A DNA stretch of 64,000 nt from assembly GCF_023707985.1 (NCBI RefSeq), contig NZ_BRCF01000002.1, forward strand, positions 193,351 through 257,350, read 5' to 3'. The notes beneath the pieces were generated by a model. That model was not told the origin of the DNA, searched no databases, and was given only the letters and a program-made list of their open reading frames with translations. Of the stretch, positions 48,429 to 58,004 are shown piece after piece (within the stretch, counting starts at the first letter, position 1; each line of letters starts with the position of its first letter). The translations under genes were made by a program, and so were the position numbers. The stretch comes from Sporosarcina sp. NCCP-2716. GTDB lineage: Bacteria; Bacillota; Bacilli; Bacillales_A; Planococcaceae.

Positions 48429-49226
48429 TCAGGAAAAAGTTTCATATTGGGGCAGTCGGCGCCTCCCTGCTCCTGCCAGTTCCCTGATTATGTCCAGGTC
48501 CCCTGTCCGGAAGGCTTCCACAACTGCGCTGCCGACGATGACGCCGTCCGCCAGCTTTTGGAATTTCTCGACTTGTGCAGGGTTCGAGATTCCGAAACCG
48601 GCGAGCACAGGTATTTCCGACGCCTCCTTTAGCTTTGCCAGATGGTCACCCAGGCCGCTGCCGAAACTGTTCCGCTCCCCTGTAATGCCGTTGACGGTCA
48701 CCGCATAGATGAACCCTTCCGCCTCTTCAGCGATCATGGCTACCCGTTCCGGGGAACTCATCAGGGATACGAGCGGGATGAGGGCGATTCCGCTCCCCGT
48801 CATTTCGACTGTCAGAAGGGATCGTTCCTCATGGGGCAAGTCCGGAACGATCAGCCCCAACACGCCCGCCCGGCGGCACTCTCCGAGGAAATGAGGGATG
48901 CCCATGGCGATGATCGGATTCAAATACGTCATGACGATAAGAGGAATATCATGGGACCGTTCCGCCAGGCAGTCCAGCACTTTCCGCAAGGTCGTGCCTG
49001 CCGAGAGGGCCCGTTCCCCCGCCTGCTGGATCACTTCCCCGTCAGCTGACGGATCGGAAAAGGGGATGCCGATTTCGACGGCATCCGCACCCGCGGCCGC
49101 TAAGAATTCGATACGGCCATGCAGCGCGCCGATTCCTCCGTCTCCGGCCATCATGTAGGGGACGAAGATCTGCTGCCCGGCTTGTTTCTTCTCCTGTAAG
49201 ATCCGTGTGAGCGCCTGTTCCTTCAT
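48429..49226 (-). CDS. trpA: Tryptophan synthase alpha chain
   Basis: 265 residues. TrpA releases indole from indole-3-glycerol phosphate. The catalytic Glu and Asp are in [14 protein letters not shown] and [10 protein letters not shown]; phosphate loops AGFGIS and [10 protein letters not shown] are present. ATGA overlap with trpB. Last trp gene. Confidence 0.96.
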   Translation of the reverse strand: MKEQALTRILQEKKQAGQQIFVPYMMAGDGGIGALHGRIEFLAAAGADAVEIGIPFSDPSADGEVIQQAGERALSAGTTLRKVLDCLAERSHDIPLIVMTYLNPIIAMGIPHFLGECRRAGVLGLIVPDLPHEERSLLTVEMTGSGIALIPLVSLMSSPERVAMIAEEAEGFIYAVTVNGITGERNSFGSGLGDHLAKLKEASEIPVLAGFGISNPAQVEKFQKLADGVIVGSAVVEAFRTGDLDIIRELAGAGRRRLPQYETFS

Positions 49227-50419
49227 ACAATCCCACCTCCGGATACGTTGCGCACAGTGTGCATGTCTTTGTCACCGCGCCCTGACAGGCAGACCACAAC
49301 GATTTCTTCCGGCGTCAGTTCCGCAGCCAGCCGGCACGCGAAATGCACTGCGTGGGCACTTTCGAGCGCCGGGATGATCCCTTCCGTGCGCGACAGCAGT
49401 TTCAGCCCTTCGAGCGCCTCTGCATCGGTCGCGGCTGTGTAGGTCACTCTGCCGGTCTCGTGGAGATGGCAGTGCTCGGGGCCGGCCGCCGGATAATCGA
49501 GACCGGCCGAGATCGAGTGCGCCTCCTGGATCATGCCATCATCGTCTTGCAGGACATACATATACGCTCCGTGCAGGACGCCTTCCTTGGCTTCTGCCAT
49601 CGCCGAAGCGTGCTGCCCGGAAGCAAGTCCGCTGCCGGCCGCCTCCACGCCGAAGAGCGCCACCCCCGAATCGTCCACGAACGGGTGGAACATGCCGATC
49701 GCATTGCTGCCGCCGCCGATACAGGCGACGACCGCGTCAGGCAGACGGCCTTCCTTCTCGATTATCTGCCGTTTCGTCTCCTGCCCGATCACCTGCTGGA
49801 AATCACGCACGATTTTCGGAAATGGATGGGGGCCGAGAGCGGAGCCCAGAATATAATGGGTGTCCCCGACATTCGCGACCCAGTAGCGCATCGCTTCGTT
49901 CACGGCGTCTTTCAGGGTGCCTGCCCCCTTATCGACTTCCTCGACGCGCGCGCCGAGCAGCTGCATGCGGAACACATTCAGCTCCTGGCGGCGTATGTCC
50001 TCCTTGCCCATGAACACAACACATTCGAGTCCGAGGAGCGCGCACGCTGTCGCTGTCGCCACGCCGTGCTGGCCGGCACCCGTTTCCGCCACGATTTTCC
50101 GTTTGCCCATCCGCTTCGCGAGCAGTGCCTGCCCGAGTGCATTGTTGATCTTATGGGCGCCGGTATGGTTCAGATCTTCGCGCTTCAGATAGATCTTCGC
50201 CCCGCCTGCAACAGCCGTCAGCCGCTCAGCGAAATAGAGGGGGTTCTCCCGCCCGACAAAGTCTTTCAGATAACCATCGAGTTCTTCCCGAAATGTTCCG
50301 TCCTTCATCGCACGTTCGTGGGCTTCCTCCAGTTCCGTCAGTGCGCCCATCAATGTCTCCGGGACATATTGTCCGCCGAATCGTCCATACCTTCCTTTAC
50401 CCTCCGCTGCTTGAATCAT
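49223..50419 (-). CDS. trpB: Tryptophan synthase beta chain
   Basis: 398 residues. TrpB condenses indole with serine using PLP; the Lys is in [11 protein letters not shown] and the phosphate loop in [11 protein letters not shown] chose the ATG at 50419 ([12 protein letters not shown]), eight bases from GAGGAG; the ATG at 50425 sits on the ribosome site. Six to twelve bp behind trpF. Confidence 0.97.
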   Translation of the reverse strand: MIQAAEGKGRYGRFGGQYVPETLMGALTELEEAHERAMKDGTFREELDGYLKDFVGRENPLYFAERLTAVAGGAKIYLKREDLNHTGAHKINNALGQALLAKRMGKRKIVAETGAGQHGVATATACALLGLECVVFMGKEDIRRQELNVFRMQLLGARVEEVDKGAGTLKDAVNEAMRYWVANVGDTHYILGSALGPHPFPKIVRDFQQVIGQETKRQIIEKEGRLPDAVVACIGGGSNAIGMFHPFVDDSGVALFGVEAAGSGLASGQHASAMAEAKEGVLHGAYMYVLQDDDGMIQEAHSISAGLDYPAAGPEHCHLHETGRVTYTAATDAEALEGLKLLSRTEGIIPALESAHAVHFACRLAAELTPEEIVVVCLSGRGDKDMHTVRNVSGGGIV

Positions 50420-50431
50420 GCTCATCTCTCC

Positions 50432-51040
50432 TCACTTTGTCTGCTTGACCCGGCGGATGAATGCCCGGATCAGCTGCTCGTCTTTCCTCTTGTTCCGCTC
50501 CACACCGCTCGACACGTCGACCATCATCGGCCGCAGCCGTCGGATCGCTTCACTGACATTCCCTTCGTCGAGCCCGCCCGCCAGTACGAACGGCCGGCCG
50601 GCAAACCCCGCTTCCTCCAGCAGCTGCCAGTCGAATGTCCTGCCGCTGCCTCCGCGATGATCAATACCCGGTGCGTCGAAGAGCGGCCAGGCGGCGAATC
50701 CCGCGGCCGGCTCCAAGTCCGTTACCGTCCGGATGGAAAAGGATTTCATGGCAGGGAGGCCGATTGCCCGGATTTCCTCATCTGTTTCGTCCCCGTGATA
50801 CTGGATCATGTCGAGCGGGACGGTTTCGGCAATGCGCCGTATCTCTGCAGGCGGGGCATCCGCAAACACGCCGATCTTCAGGACAGATGCCGGGATGTCC
50901 GCCGCAAGTTCTGCCGCTTTCTCAGGGGTGATCCGTCTCGCGGACGGCGCAAAGACGAAACCGATTGCATCAGCTCCGGCATCGACAGCAGCCTTCACAT
51001 GCACTGCCTCGGACAGCCCGCAGATCTTCACCTTCGTCAT
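50432..51040 (-). CDS. trpF: Phosphoribosylanthranilate isomerase
   Basis: 202 residues, short TIM barrel. VKICGLSE with catalytic Cys, DAIGFVFAPSARRI, QYHGDE with Asp region, and VLAGGLDEGNV plus VDVSSGVE are the family motifs. ATGA overlap with trpC. Confidence 0.95.
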   Translation of the reverse strand: MTKVKICGLSEAVHVKAAVDAGADAIGFVFAPSARRITPEKAAELAADIPASVLKIGVFADAPPAEIRRIAETVPLDMIQYHGDETDEEIRAIGLPAMKSFSIRTVTDLEPAAGFAAWPLFDAPGIDHRGGSGRTFDWQLLEEAGFAGRPFVLAGGLDEGNVSEAIRRLRPMMVDVSSGVERNKRKDEQLIRAFIRRVKQTK

Positions 51041-51834
51041 CTCCCGGCCCCCTCCCCCGTCACCTGCAGGGAGCGGATCGCCTGTTCCGGGCTGCCGCTT
51101 CTCATCAGCGCTTCCCCGACCAGCACGCCGGAAGCACCAGCCGCTGCTGCACGGCGGGCATCGGCCGGTCCCATGATCCCGCTTTCGCTGATCAAGACAT
51201 GGCCGCTGTCACTTGGGACTGCATGCGCCAGCTGTTCGGTCATCGCCAGGTCGACAGTGAACGTCCGCAGATCCCTGTTGTTGACACCGATGATCCGGGC
51301 GCCCGCCGTGAGCACACGGGTCAATTCCTGTTCACTGTGGACTTCCATGATCACTTCCATGCCGAGCGCCCCGGCATAGCTGTGCAGCGCACGCAGTTCC
51401 GCATCCTGCAAGACGGCCGCGATCAGCAGGATGACGGACGCCCCCGCCGCTTTCGCCCGGTCGATCTGGATCGGATGGATGATGAAGTCCTTGCACAGGA
51501 TCGGCGTACGGACCGCTTGCGCCACAGTCCGAAGATCGTCATAGGAGCCGTTGAAAAAGGAATGATCCGTCAGCACAGAGATGCATGCCGCACCGGCAGC
51601 CTCGTAGCACACCGCCTGTTTAACAGGGTCCACCCCGTCCCGGATGATGCCTTTCGAGGGCGAGGCGCGTTTGATCTCCGCGATGACTTGCAGGTGTTCC
51701 GTCTGTTGCAATGTGCTGAACAGCGACGGGCGAGCCGGCAGATCCTGCACCGGTGCCTGCACCGCCGCCCCTCCTTCGAGAAGCGCAGCCACTTCCCGCT
51801 CTTTCTCACGGATGATGTCATCGAGAATCGTCAT
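51037..51834 (-). CDS. trpC: Indole-3-glycerol phosphate synthase
   Basis: 265 residues. Catalytic Lys and Glu residues in VIAEIKRASPSKG, LCKDFIIHP and MEVIMEVHSEQEL; NNRDLRTF and ISESGI complete the barrel. ATGA overlaps on both sides (trpD, trpF). Confidence 0.96.
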   Translation of the reverse strand: MTILDDIIREKEREVAALLEGGAAVQAPVQDLPARPSLFSTLQQTEHLQVIAEIKRASPSKGIIRDGVDPVKQAVCYEAAGAACISVLTDHSFFNGSYDDLRTVAQAVRTPILCKDFIIHPIQIDRAKAAGASVILLIAAVLQDAELRALHSYAGALGMEVIMEVHSEQELTRVLTAGARIIGVNNRDLRTFTVDLAMTEQLAHAVPSDSGHVLISESGIMGPADARRAAAAGASGVLVGEALMRSGSPEQAIRSLQVTGEGAGR

Positions 51835-52862
51835 CTGGCCGCCGCCCCCTTTCTCGCTCCTTCACAGAATCCGATGACATTGTCCAGCTGCTGCTGCGCC
51901 CTGCCGCTGCGGATGCACTCCTCTGCCAGGGCAACCCCTTCCCGGATGGTGCCGGCTGTCCCTTCCGCAAAGAGGCCGATGCCGGCATTCAGGGCGACGG
52001 TATCCGCTTTCGGTCCGCGCTCCCCGGCGAATACGGAGCGGATGATCCGTGCGTTTTCATCCGCGTCCCCTCCCTGTACGGTGTGCAGCGCCGCCTGCTG
52101 CAGACCCACGTCTTCAGGTGCCAGTGTGAACGGGATCAGATCCCCGCCGTCCACAAACACCAGCGTGTTCCGGCCGGCAAGTGATGCTTCATCCAGACCG
52201 CCGGCGCCCGAGACGACAACGGCACGCCGGCGTCCGAGCATCCTGAGGGCGGCGGCATACTCCATGACGAATCCGCTGCGCGGGATGCCGGTATACTGGG
52301 CATGCAGATCCGCAGGGCTGGCGAGAGGGCCGACCATGTTGAAGACGGTCGGACGGGCCAGCTGCCGGCGGATCACCCCGATGCGCTTCAGTTTCGGGTG
52401 GACGGCAGGCGCGAACAAGAACGTCATCCCCGTCCGTCTCATCATATCCGCCCTTTCTTCCGCCGACAGATCAGCCGGGATGCCGAGGGCTTCCAATACA
52501 TCATGGCTGCCGGCTGCGCTCGATATTTTCCGGTTGCCATGCTTCGCGACACGGACACCGCAGGCCGCCAGCACGAACGCGGAAGCTGTACTGATGTTGA
52601 AACTGCCCGAACAGTCTCCCCCCGTCCCGCAATTATCGAAATACGTCCCTTCCGGCAGCGGCGGCTGGATTGCATGGCGCCTCATCACGCCGGCAAGTGC
52701 TGCTACTTCCTCGGCCGTCTCTTTCTTTTCAGCTATTGCTTGCAGGAAAAGTGCGATGCTGCCTGCGTCCGTGCTGTCCGTAAACATCAGTTCCGACGCC
52801 TGTTCCATTTCCAGGGAGGTCAAATTCCGTCCGCGCCGTATCTGTTCGATATAATTCTTCAC
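51831..52862 (-). CDS. trpD: Anthranilate phosphoribosyltransferase
   Basis: 343 residues. The PRPP-binding CGTGGD motif appears in FDNCGTGGDCSGSFNIST, and VAKHGNR and GPLASPA loops are typical. The start is a GTG at 52862 with AGGAGAG upstream. A 65-bp polypurine spacer separates it from trpE. Confidence 0.96.
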   Translation of the reverse strand: MKNYIEQIRRGRNLTSLEMEQASELMFTDSTDAGSIALFLQAIAEKKETAEEVAALAGVMRRHAIQPPLPEGTYFDNCGTGGDCSGSFNISTASAFVLAACGVRVAKHGNRKISSAAGSHDVLEALGIPADLSAEERADMMRRTGMTFLFAPAVHPKLKRIGVIRRQLARPTVFNMVGPLASPADLHAQYTGIPRSGFVMEYAAALRMLGRRRAVVVSGAGGLDEASLAGRNTLVFVDGGDLIPFTLAPEDVGLQQAALHTVQGGDADENARIIRSVFAGERGPKADTVALNAGIGLFAEGTAGTIREGVALAEECIRSGRAQQQLDNVIGFCEGARKGAAAR

Positions 52863-52927
52863 GTCTCATCTCTCCTGTCTCTTCTCTTCAGTTCTCTTCT
52901 CTTCGCTTCCGTCTTCTTCCATTTCAC

Positions 52928-54307
52928 TCAGACCTGCCCGAGCGACGTCAGCGATCTCGCCTTATGGACCGTCTCCAGCAGTTCGCGGTGCGGATCGGAT
53001 GCGGCGACGATGCCCGCACCTGCCTGCACGACCGCCGTATTCCCCCGGACCACCATCGTCCGGATGGCGAGCGCCGCGTCAAGATTGCCGTTGAAACCGA
53101 CGTATCCGACAGCTCCGCCATAGACTCCGCGGGGCGTCCGTTCGATAGTGCGGATGAATTCCATTGCGGCGGCTTTCGGGCTGCCGGTGACAGTCCCTGC
53201 CGGCAGACACGCCCGGAATGCATCCATTGCATGCTTCCCTGCCGCAAGCCTTCCTTCGAGTTCGGAGACGAGATGCATGACGTGTTCATAGCGCACGGTT
53301 GCCTGCCGCGCGGTCACCCGGACGCTGCCCGCCTCACAGAACTGTTCCATTTCGTGTCTGCTGAGTTCGACGAGCATCTCGTGTTCCGCCAGCTCTTTCG
53401 GATCGTTCCGAAGCGACTGCTCGAGTGCTTCATCTTCCGCGCGATCCCTCCCGCGCGGCCGGGTGCCGGCGATCGGATTCGTCCGGATGATGCCATTCTC
53501 CGCTTTGACGAGGCTTTCCGGAGACGCCCCGAGAATGATCTGATCGTCGAACTCCATGTAGTACATGTACGGGGATGGATTCCTTTCGCGAAGCTGTTCA
53601 TACAGACGGACCGGATTCCCTGTCAGCTCCGCCTCCATCCGCCTGGACAGGACGATCTGCTCCGCTTCCCCTTTCCATATGGCATGCAGCGCAGCCTGCA
53701 CATCCTCCTCGAACTCGCTTTCCGGCAGCGCACTCCGGAATTCGGACAACACCGCTGCCTCTTTCATCCGACCGGTTCCCGGATCCTCCGCCAGCAAACG
53801 GTCCTCGAGCAATCCGAGATCTGCTGTGCGATTCTCCAGGCCGGTTTCCGTATGGATGAGTGTGATTTCCCCAAGCAGATGATCATAGACGGCCACCGTG
53901 TTGTACACGTGGAAGAATGCGAGCGGTTCCGTGCGTTCCTCCCGCTTCCTGCCCGGGTCCCCGGCTTCATAACAGCAGCAGCCGACCGCCCCGCCGGCGA
54001 ACGGGAAAACGGTTCCGCTGTCAATGCTCGGGATCAGCTGTTTCAGCAGATCGAACAGATCGCCTTCATGGGAAATCGTCACGCCGGTCCGGTGATCCGT
54101 TTCCCGGATCCCTTCCGCACTGCCGATGAACGATTTGACAGGCTCCGAGCCGATAAACGAAAAACGTCCGCGCCCGTTACTTTCCGCTGAACTCTCCAGC
54201 AGGAATTTCCTTGTCCCCGGCAGGCGCTCCATGATCCCGAGCGGCGTCAGCCCTCTGCCGCTCAATTTCTTCGTTGTCACTCTCGCACTTGTTTGTTGTT
54301 CCATCAT
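52928..54307 (-). CDS. trpE: Anthranilate synthase component I
   Basis: 459 residues, chorismate-binding family. The N-terminal feedback motif LLESS is visible (KFLLESSAESNGRGRFSFIG), and the catalytic core has PFAGGAVGC, YMYYMEFDDQIILGASPES and GTVTGSPKAAAMEFI. It makes anthranilate with a glutamine amidotransferase; no trpG is in this operon, so PabA/TrpG must be encoded elsewhere, as in Bacillus. ATG 54307 has GGGAG eight bases upstream; a longer open frame runs through the T-box leader and is not used. Confidence 0.95.
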   Translation of the reverse strand: MMEQQTSARVTTKKLSGRGLTPLGIMERLPGTRKFLLESSAESNGRGRFSFIGSEPVKSFIGSAEGIRETDHRTGVTISHEGDLFDLLKQLIPSIDSGTVFPFAGGAVGCCCYEAGDPGRKREERTEPLAFFHVYNTVAVYDHLLGEITLIHTETGLENRTADLGLLEDRLLAEDPGTGRMKEAAVLSEFRSALPESEFEEDVQAALHAIWKGEAEQIVLSRRMEAELTGNPVRLYEQLRERNPSPYMYYMEFDDQIILGASPESLVKAENGIIRTNPIAGTRPRGRDRAEDEALEQSLRNDPKELAEHEMLVELSRHEMEQFCEAGSVRVTARQATVRYEHVMHLVSELEGRLAAGKHAMDAFRACLPAGTVTGSPKAAAMEFIRTIERTPRGVYGGAVGYVGFNGNLDAALAIRTMVVRGNTAVVQAGAGIVAASDPHRELLETVHKARSLTSLGQV

Positions 54308-54335
54308 TTCCGTCTCTCCCGTCTGTCGGACAACG

Positions 54336-54690
54336 TCAAAAAAGTCCCCTGCCGGAAGACGTGTAGTCTCCTGACAGAGGACGGATTGATCCGCGTTGCC
54401 ACCTCTATTGGAATGCATGCGCATCCCCTCTTTGTGTGCTGTGTCTGCACTTCCCGTAACGCGGGAACCACGTCCGAAAAAGACCCATGACAGGCCAATC
54501 CCGGCTCTCCTAAGCCCATTCACATCACAAGACCGATCGGTTCCCACCATCCCCGACTCTCTGGACGCGCCTTCTATGATGCTACTCCTCTTATTCAATG
54601 ATTTCTCAGCTATGCTCTTCTCTGCTAATCTCAGCTCTCCGTGGGTGGTCCCGCTCCCGGTCCCGTCTGCCCATCTGAAAGTTGTCTCCC
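54336..54690 (-). promoter_or_regulatory. Trp-specific T-box riboswitch of trpEDCFBA
   Basis: Minus strand: stem I with AGGAGTAGCATCA opposite TGATGTGAATGGGCTTA, placing specifier TGG (54516-54518), the Trp codon; the distal AGAGAG...GGTGGGAACCG loop is present. The T-box is AGAGGTGGCAACGCGGA (about 54391-54407). The terminator is GTCCTCTGTC...GGCAGGGGAC (54344-54383) then TTTTTT. No run of (G/U)AG triplets as in TRAP sites is needed to explain the leader. Confidence 0.92.
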
Positions 54691-54719
54691 ATCTTACCGC
54701 CTCTCTTCCTCGTTGTCAA
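54691..54719 (-). promoter_or_regulatory. trp operon promoter
   Basis: TTGACA (54714-54719), 17-bp spacer, TAAGAT (54691-54696) on the minus strand, at the head of the T-box leader. Confidence 0.85.
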
Positions 54720-54759
54720 TCATTTTCTTTTCGGAATTGGTTGACTACTTGTAAGGGGA

Positions 54760-54789
54760 TTGGATTACAGATGAAAAACGAGCTACAAT
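54760..54789 (+). promoter_or_regulatory. Candidate rluF promoter
   Basis: TTGGAT (54760-54765), 18-bp spacer, TACAAT (54784-54789), 31 bp before the start codon. Confidence 0.6.
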
Positions 54790-54820
54790 AGAACAAAATG
54801 CAAGCTGAAGAGGTGAACGA

Positions 54821-55528
54821 ATGATGCGCATCAATAAGTTTTTAAGCGAAGCCGGCATCGTCTCCCGGCGCGGTGCAGACAAATGGATCGAAGACGGCCG
54901 CGTCGTCATTAACGGGCAGCCCGCAGAACTCGGCAGCAAAGTCCTGACCGGCGACGTGGTCGAAGTGGATGGAAAACCGGTTGCGGCACAAGAACAGCTC
55001 GTCTACATCATGCTGAACAAACCTGTCGGGATCACAAGCACGACGGAGCGCCACGTCAAGGGGAATGTCGTAGACTTCGTCAATCATCCGCTGCGCATTT
55101 TCCATATCGGACGGCTCGATAAAGACTCCGATGGCCTGCTGCTGCTGACGAATGACGGTGACATCGTCAATGAAATCCTCCGTGAAGAACACGGACATGA
55201 GAAGGAATACATCGTCACGGTTGACCGGCCGATCACCGACGAATTTGTCCGATCCATGGAGCGCGGTGTCCCGATCCTCGAAACGGTGACGAAACCGTGC
55301 AAAGTGAAAAAGCTCGGCGCCCGGAAGTTCAATATTACGCTGACACAAGGGCTGAACCGCCAGATCCGCCGCATGTGCACGGCACTCGGCTATAACGTTG
55401 TCAGCCTTCGCAGAACCCGCATCATGAACCTGACGCTCGGCGATCTGCCGGTCGGACAGTGGCGGGATCTCACGGACGCTGAACGTCAGAAGCTGTTCCG
55501 CGAACTGGCGTACACCCCGAAACGCTGA
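54821..55528 (+). CDS. rluF: 23S rRNA pseudouridine synthase, RluF type
   Basis: 235 residues. N-terminal S4 domain ([22 protein letters not shown]) followed by an RsuA-family catalytic domain with Asp in [19 protein letters not shown]. The C-terminal [20 protein letters not shown] and [13 protein letters not shown] match RluF (U2604 in E. coli numbering) better than RluB; the long E. coli C-terminal tail is missing. AGAGGTGA precedes tandem ATGs (54821, 54824). Confidence 0.88.
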   Translation: MMRINKFLSEAGIVSRRGADKWIEDGRVVINGQPAELGSKVLTGDVVEVDGKPVAAQEQLVYIMLNKPVGITSTTERHVKGNVVDFVNHPLRIFHIGRLDKDSDGLLLLTNDGDIVNEILREEHGHEKEYIVTVDRPITDEFVRSMERGVPILETVTKPCKVKKLGARKFNITLTQGLNRQIRRMCTALGYNVVSLRRTRIMNLTLGDLPVGQWRDLTDAERQKLFRELAYTPKR

Positions 55529-55574
55529 AAACCCGCTGTCCCCGTCAAGTTGACCGGGACAGCGGGTTTTTTCG
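55526..55574. terminator. Bidirectional terminator
   Basis: AAAACCCGCTGTCCC...GGGACAGCGGGTTTT hairpin (about 55528-55571) with T-run; separates rluF from the convergent ABC operon. Confidence 0.85.
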
Positions 55575-55579
55575 GTCCT

Positions 55580-56305
55580 TCAGACATTGACCATCTCCAG
55601 AAACTGACGTGTCCGTTCGTTCGTGGAATGGTTGAAGAACGTATCGGGATCGGCATCCTCGATGATGACGCCTTCGTTCAGCATGATGATACGGTCCGCT
55701 ACTTCCTTTGCGAACTTCATCTCATGCGTGACGACGACCATCGTCATGCCGTCTTCCGCCAGCTCTTTCATGACCTGCAGCACTTCCCCGACGAGCTCCG
55801 GGTCGAGCGCGGACGTCGGTTCGTCGAACAGGAGCGCTTTCGGTTCCATCGCAAGGGCTCTCGCGATCGCAACTCGCTGTTTCTGCCCGCCCGACAGTTT
55901 GTTCGGATAGACGTCCGCCTTATCGGACAGCCCGACTTTGCCTAAAATGTCGAGGGCATTCGCTTTCGCCTTGGCCTTATCCATCTTCTTCACCATGATG
56001 GGCGCCTCCATGACGTTTTCCAGAACCGTCTTATGCGGGAACAGGTTGAAGTGCTGGAAGACCATACCGACTTCCGCCCGCACTTTGGACAAATCGTCCT
56101 TTTTCTGGTCGACCCGTTTGCCGTCGATTGTGATGACCCCGTCGTTCGTCAGCTCCAGGAAGTTTAGGCAGCGGAGGAAGGTACTTTTTCCTGACCCGCT
56201 CACGCCGACCATGACAACCACTTCGCCCGGGTGCACTTCCATGTCGATCCCTTTCAGGACTTCCAGCTTGCCGAATGACTTATGGATGTTTTCTGCTTTA
56301 ATCAT
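55580..56305 (-). CDS. Polar amino-acid ABC transporter, ATP-binding protein
   Basis: 241 residues. Walker [10 protein letters not shown], signature [15 protein letters not shown], Walker [13 protein letters not shown] and switch His in VVVTHEM are intact. GlnQ/TcyN-type ATPase of the PAAT importer family. GGAGGG precedes the ATG at 56305. Last gene of the operon, 15 bp behind the permease. Confidence 0.95.
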   Translation of the reverse strand: MIKAENIHKSFGKLEVLKGIDMEVHPGEVVVMVGVSGSGKSTFLRCLNFLELTNDGVITIDGKRVDQKKDDLSKVRAEVGMVFQHFNLFPHKTVLENVMEAPIMVKKMDKAKAKANALDILGKVGLSDKADVYPNKLSGGQKQRVAIARALAMEPKALLFDEPTSALDPELVGEVLQVMKELAEDGMTMVVVTHEMKFAKEVADRIIMLNEGVIIEDADPDTFFNHSTNERTRQFLEMVNV

Positions 56306-56320
56306 CGTTTTCGCCCTCCA

Positions 56321-56986
56321 TTATTTGTCCACGTCCAGTTTGTTTTCATACCAGCGCAGCAATGCCGTGAAGATCATCACGAGCACCAGATAATAGAAAC
56401 CGACCACGAGGAACGTCTCGAGCGGCAGGAACGAGGAAGCGGCTTCCCGGTTCGCAAGCCCGAACAATTCCGAGACTCCGATTACATAGACGAGTGATGA
56501 GTCTTTCAATGTGATGATGAACTGATTGCCGAGCGGCGGGATTGCACGGCGCAGTGCCTGCGGGAAGATGATCCGGCGCATCGTCTGTGTCCGGTTCATG
56601 CCGAGGGCGAGACTGGCTTCGCGCTGTCCCCTGTCGACACCCTGGATCGACCCGCGGAAGATTTCCGCAATATAGGCACCATTGTGGATACCGAGAGCGA
56701 TCGCCCCTGCCCAGAAGTTCGACAGGATGATGATCGACGTGATTCCATAGTACAGAAACATGATTTGCACGATGAGCGGTGTCCCGCGGATAATCGTTAT
56801 ATAGAGGTTTGCAATCGTTTGCAGGATCTTGGAGTGCGAGATCTTCATGAGCGCAAACACGATACCGAGGAAGGTTCCGACGACGACAGCAATCGCAGTG
56901 ATTTCGATCGTCAGCAGGCCTGCCTGCAAAAACCCTTTATATGTTCTCATGAATACATCATAGATGGTCACTAGTAATTCAGGCAC
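56321..56986 (-). CDS. Polar amino-acid ABC transporter, permease
   Basis: 221 residues with about five membrane helices; the EAA loop REASLALGMNRTQTMRRIIFPQA contacts the ATPase. GlnP/TcyB-type HisMQ domain with the RGTPLIVQ motif near the middle. Start uncertain: GTG 56986 (AGGTG five bases upstream) or GTG 56992. No second permease is present, so it should form a homodimer. Confidence 0.92.
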   Translation of the reverse strand: MPELLVTIYDVFMRTYKGFLQAGLLTIEITAIAVVVGTFLGIVFALMKISHSKILQTIANLYITIIRGTPLIVQIMFLYYGITSIIILSNFWAGAIALGIHNGAYIAEIFRGSIQGVDRGQREASLALGMNRTQTMRRIIFPQALRRAIPPLGNQFIITLKDSSLVYVIGVSELFGLANREAASSFLPLETFLVVGFYYLVLVMIFTALLRWYENKLDVDK

Positions 56987-57025
56987 CGGCACACCTACTC
57001 TCTGTCAAATACGCAGTTAAGTCAC

Positions 57026-57862
57026 TCATTCCAGCAGCTCGACACCTTCCAGATCGATGTCCAAGAGGTCACGGTCGAACCATTTCTCTGAAATCTCCTT
57101 GTATTTCCCTTCGTCGATCAGCTCTTTCAGTGCTTTGTCGATCGCTTTTGTCAGCTCTTTGTTGTCTTTGCGGACAGCGATGGACGGCTGTTCCACCCAC
57201 AGCGGTTTGCCGACTTCTTTGATAGCGAAACCGTTGTCAACTGCTTCGTAGCCGACGATGTCAGCTGTGATGACCGCGTCCAGGCGGTTTTCAACCGTCA
57301 GGTCTTTCAGCGCCACGACGTCACTGCTGTAATACTGGATGTTATCCGACAGTTCTTTCGCCGGCTCTTCGTAGGTGGATTGGGCCACGACCCCGATCTT
57401 CTTGCCTTTTAAGTCTTCCGGGCTTTTGATTTCGTCGTTATCTTTCGCGACCCAGATCATCCCGCCCGAGTAATAGTATGGCTCCGTGAAATCGGCCTGC
57501 TCGGCACGCTTCTTCGTGTAGGCCATGGAACCGATGATGGCGTCGAACTTTTTCGCTACCAATCCCTGCAGGATCGTTTCGAACGGATTGGTGACCGGTT
57601 GAGGATCAAGACCGAGTTTGTCGGCGATCGCTTCACCGATTTCCACGTCGAACCCTGTCAGTTTCCCGTTCTCTTCATAGCTGAACGGCTTATACACGCC
57701 GCTTGCCGCAAACGTGAACTTCCCTTTTTTCACTAATTCGTAGCCGGCATCCTCTGAACCATCCTTCGTGCCGGATGTGTTGCCGTCATCTTTTTTACCG
57801 CACGCGGCGAGGACCAAGACAGCTGCTGCCAGCATGAGCAGCATCATTTTTAGTTTTCCCAT
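57026..57862 (-). CDS. Polar amino-acid ABC transporter substrate-binding lipoprotein (copy 1)
   Basis: 278 residues. Lipoprotein signal with lipobox LVLAACGK. SBP family 3: FAASGVYKPFSYEENGKLTG, GFDVEIGEAIADKLG and YYYSGGMIWVAKD. Ligand could be glutamine, cystine or a related amino acid; not decided by sequence. It is about 70-75% identical by eye to the next gene upstream and ends in the same DIDLEGVELLE, showing tandem duplication. Confidence 0.92.
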   Translation of the reverse strand: MGKLKMMLLMLAAAVLVLAACGKKDDGNTSGTKDGSEDAGYELVKKGKFTFAASGVYKPFSYEENGKLTGFDVEIGEAIADKLGLDPQPVTNPFETILQGLVAKKFDAIIGSMAYTKKRAEQADFTEPYYYSGGMIWVAKDNDEIKSPEDLKGKKIGVVAQSTYEEPAKELSDNIQYYSSDVVALKDLTVENRLDAVITADIVGYEAVDNGFAIKEVGKPLWVEQPSIAVRKDNKELTKAIDKALKELIDEGKYKEISEKWFDRDLLDIDLEGVELLE

Positions 57863-58004
57863 TCTCCCGAACTCCCCTTTTAGTTAGCCAGTCGGCTATT
57901 TTTTTCACACCTTACCTTGCAAATACCCCAATCGAATTCACTTAAACAAGAAAATTAGAAAAACAGTAATCTCCCTGTAATATTTTGAAATATAAGTGGT
58001 TTCC

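Noticed and set aside
49343..51379. Long open frame (678 codons) on the plus strand opposite trpB and trpF
   Set aside because: It is antisense to well-conserved trp genes, has no ribosome site and reflects GC-rich third codon positions.
50965..52854. 629-codon plus-strand open frame opposite trpC and trpD
   Set aside because: Shadow of the trp genes.
57885..57910. Hairpin TTAGCC-AGTC-GGCTA with T-run on the plus strand between the two binding-protein genes
   Set aside because: The flanking genes are on the minus strand, where it lacks a 3' T-run, so it is not their terminator.
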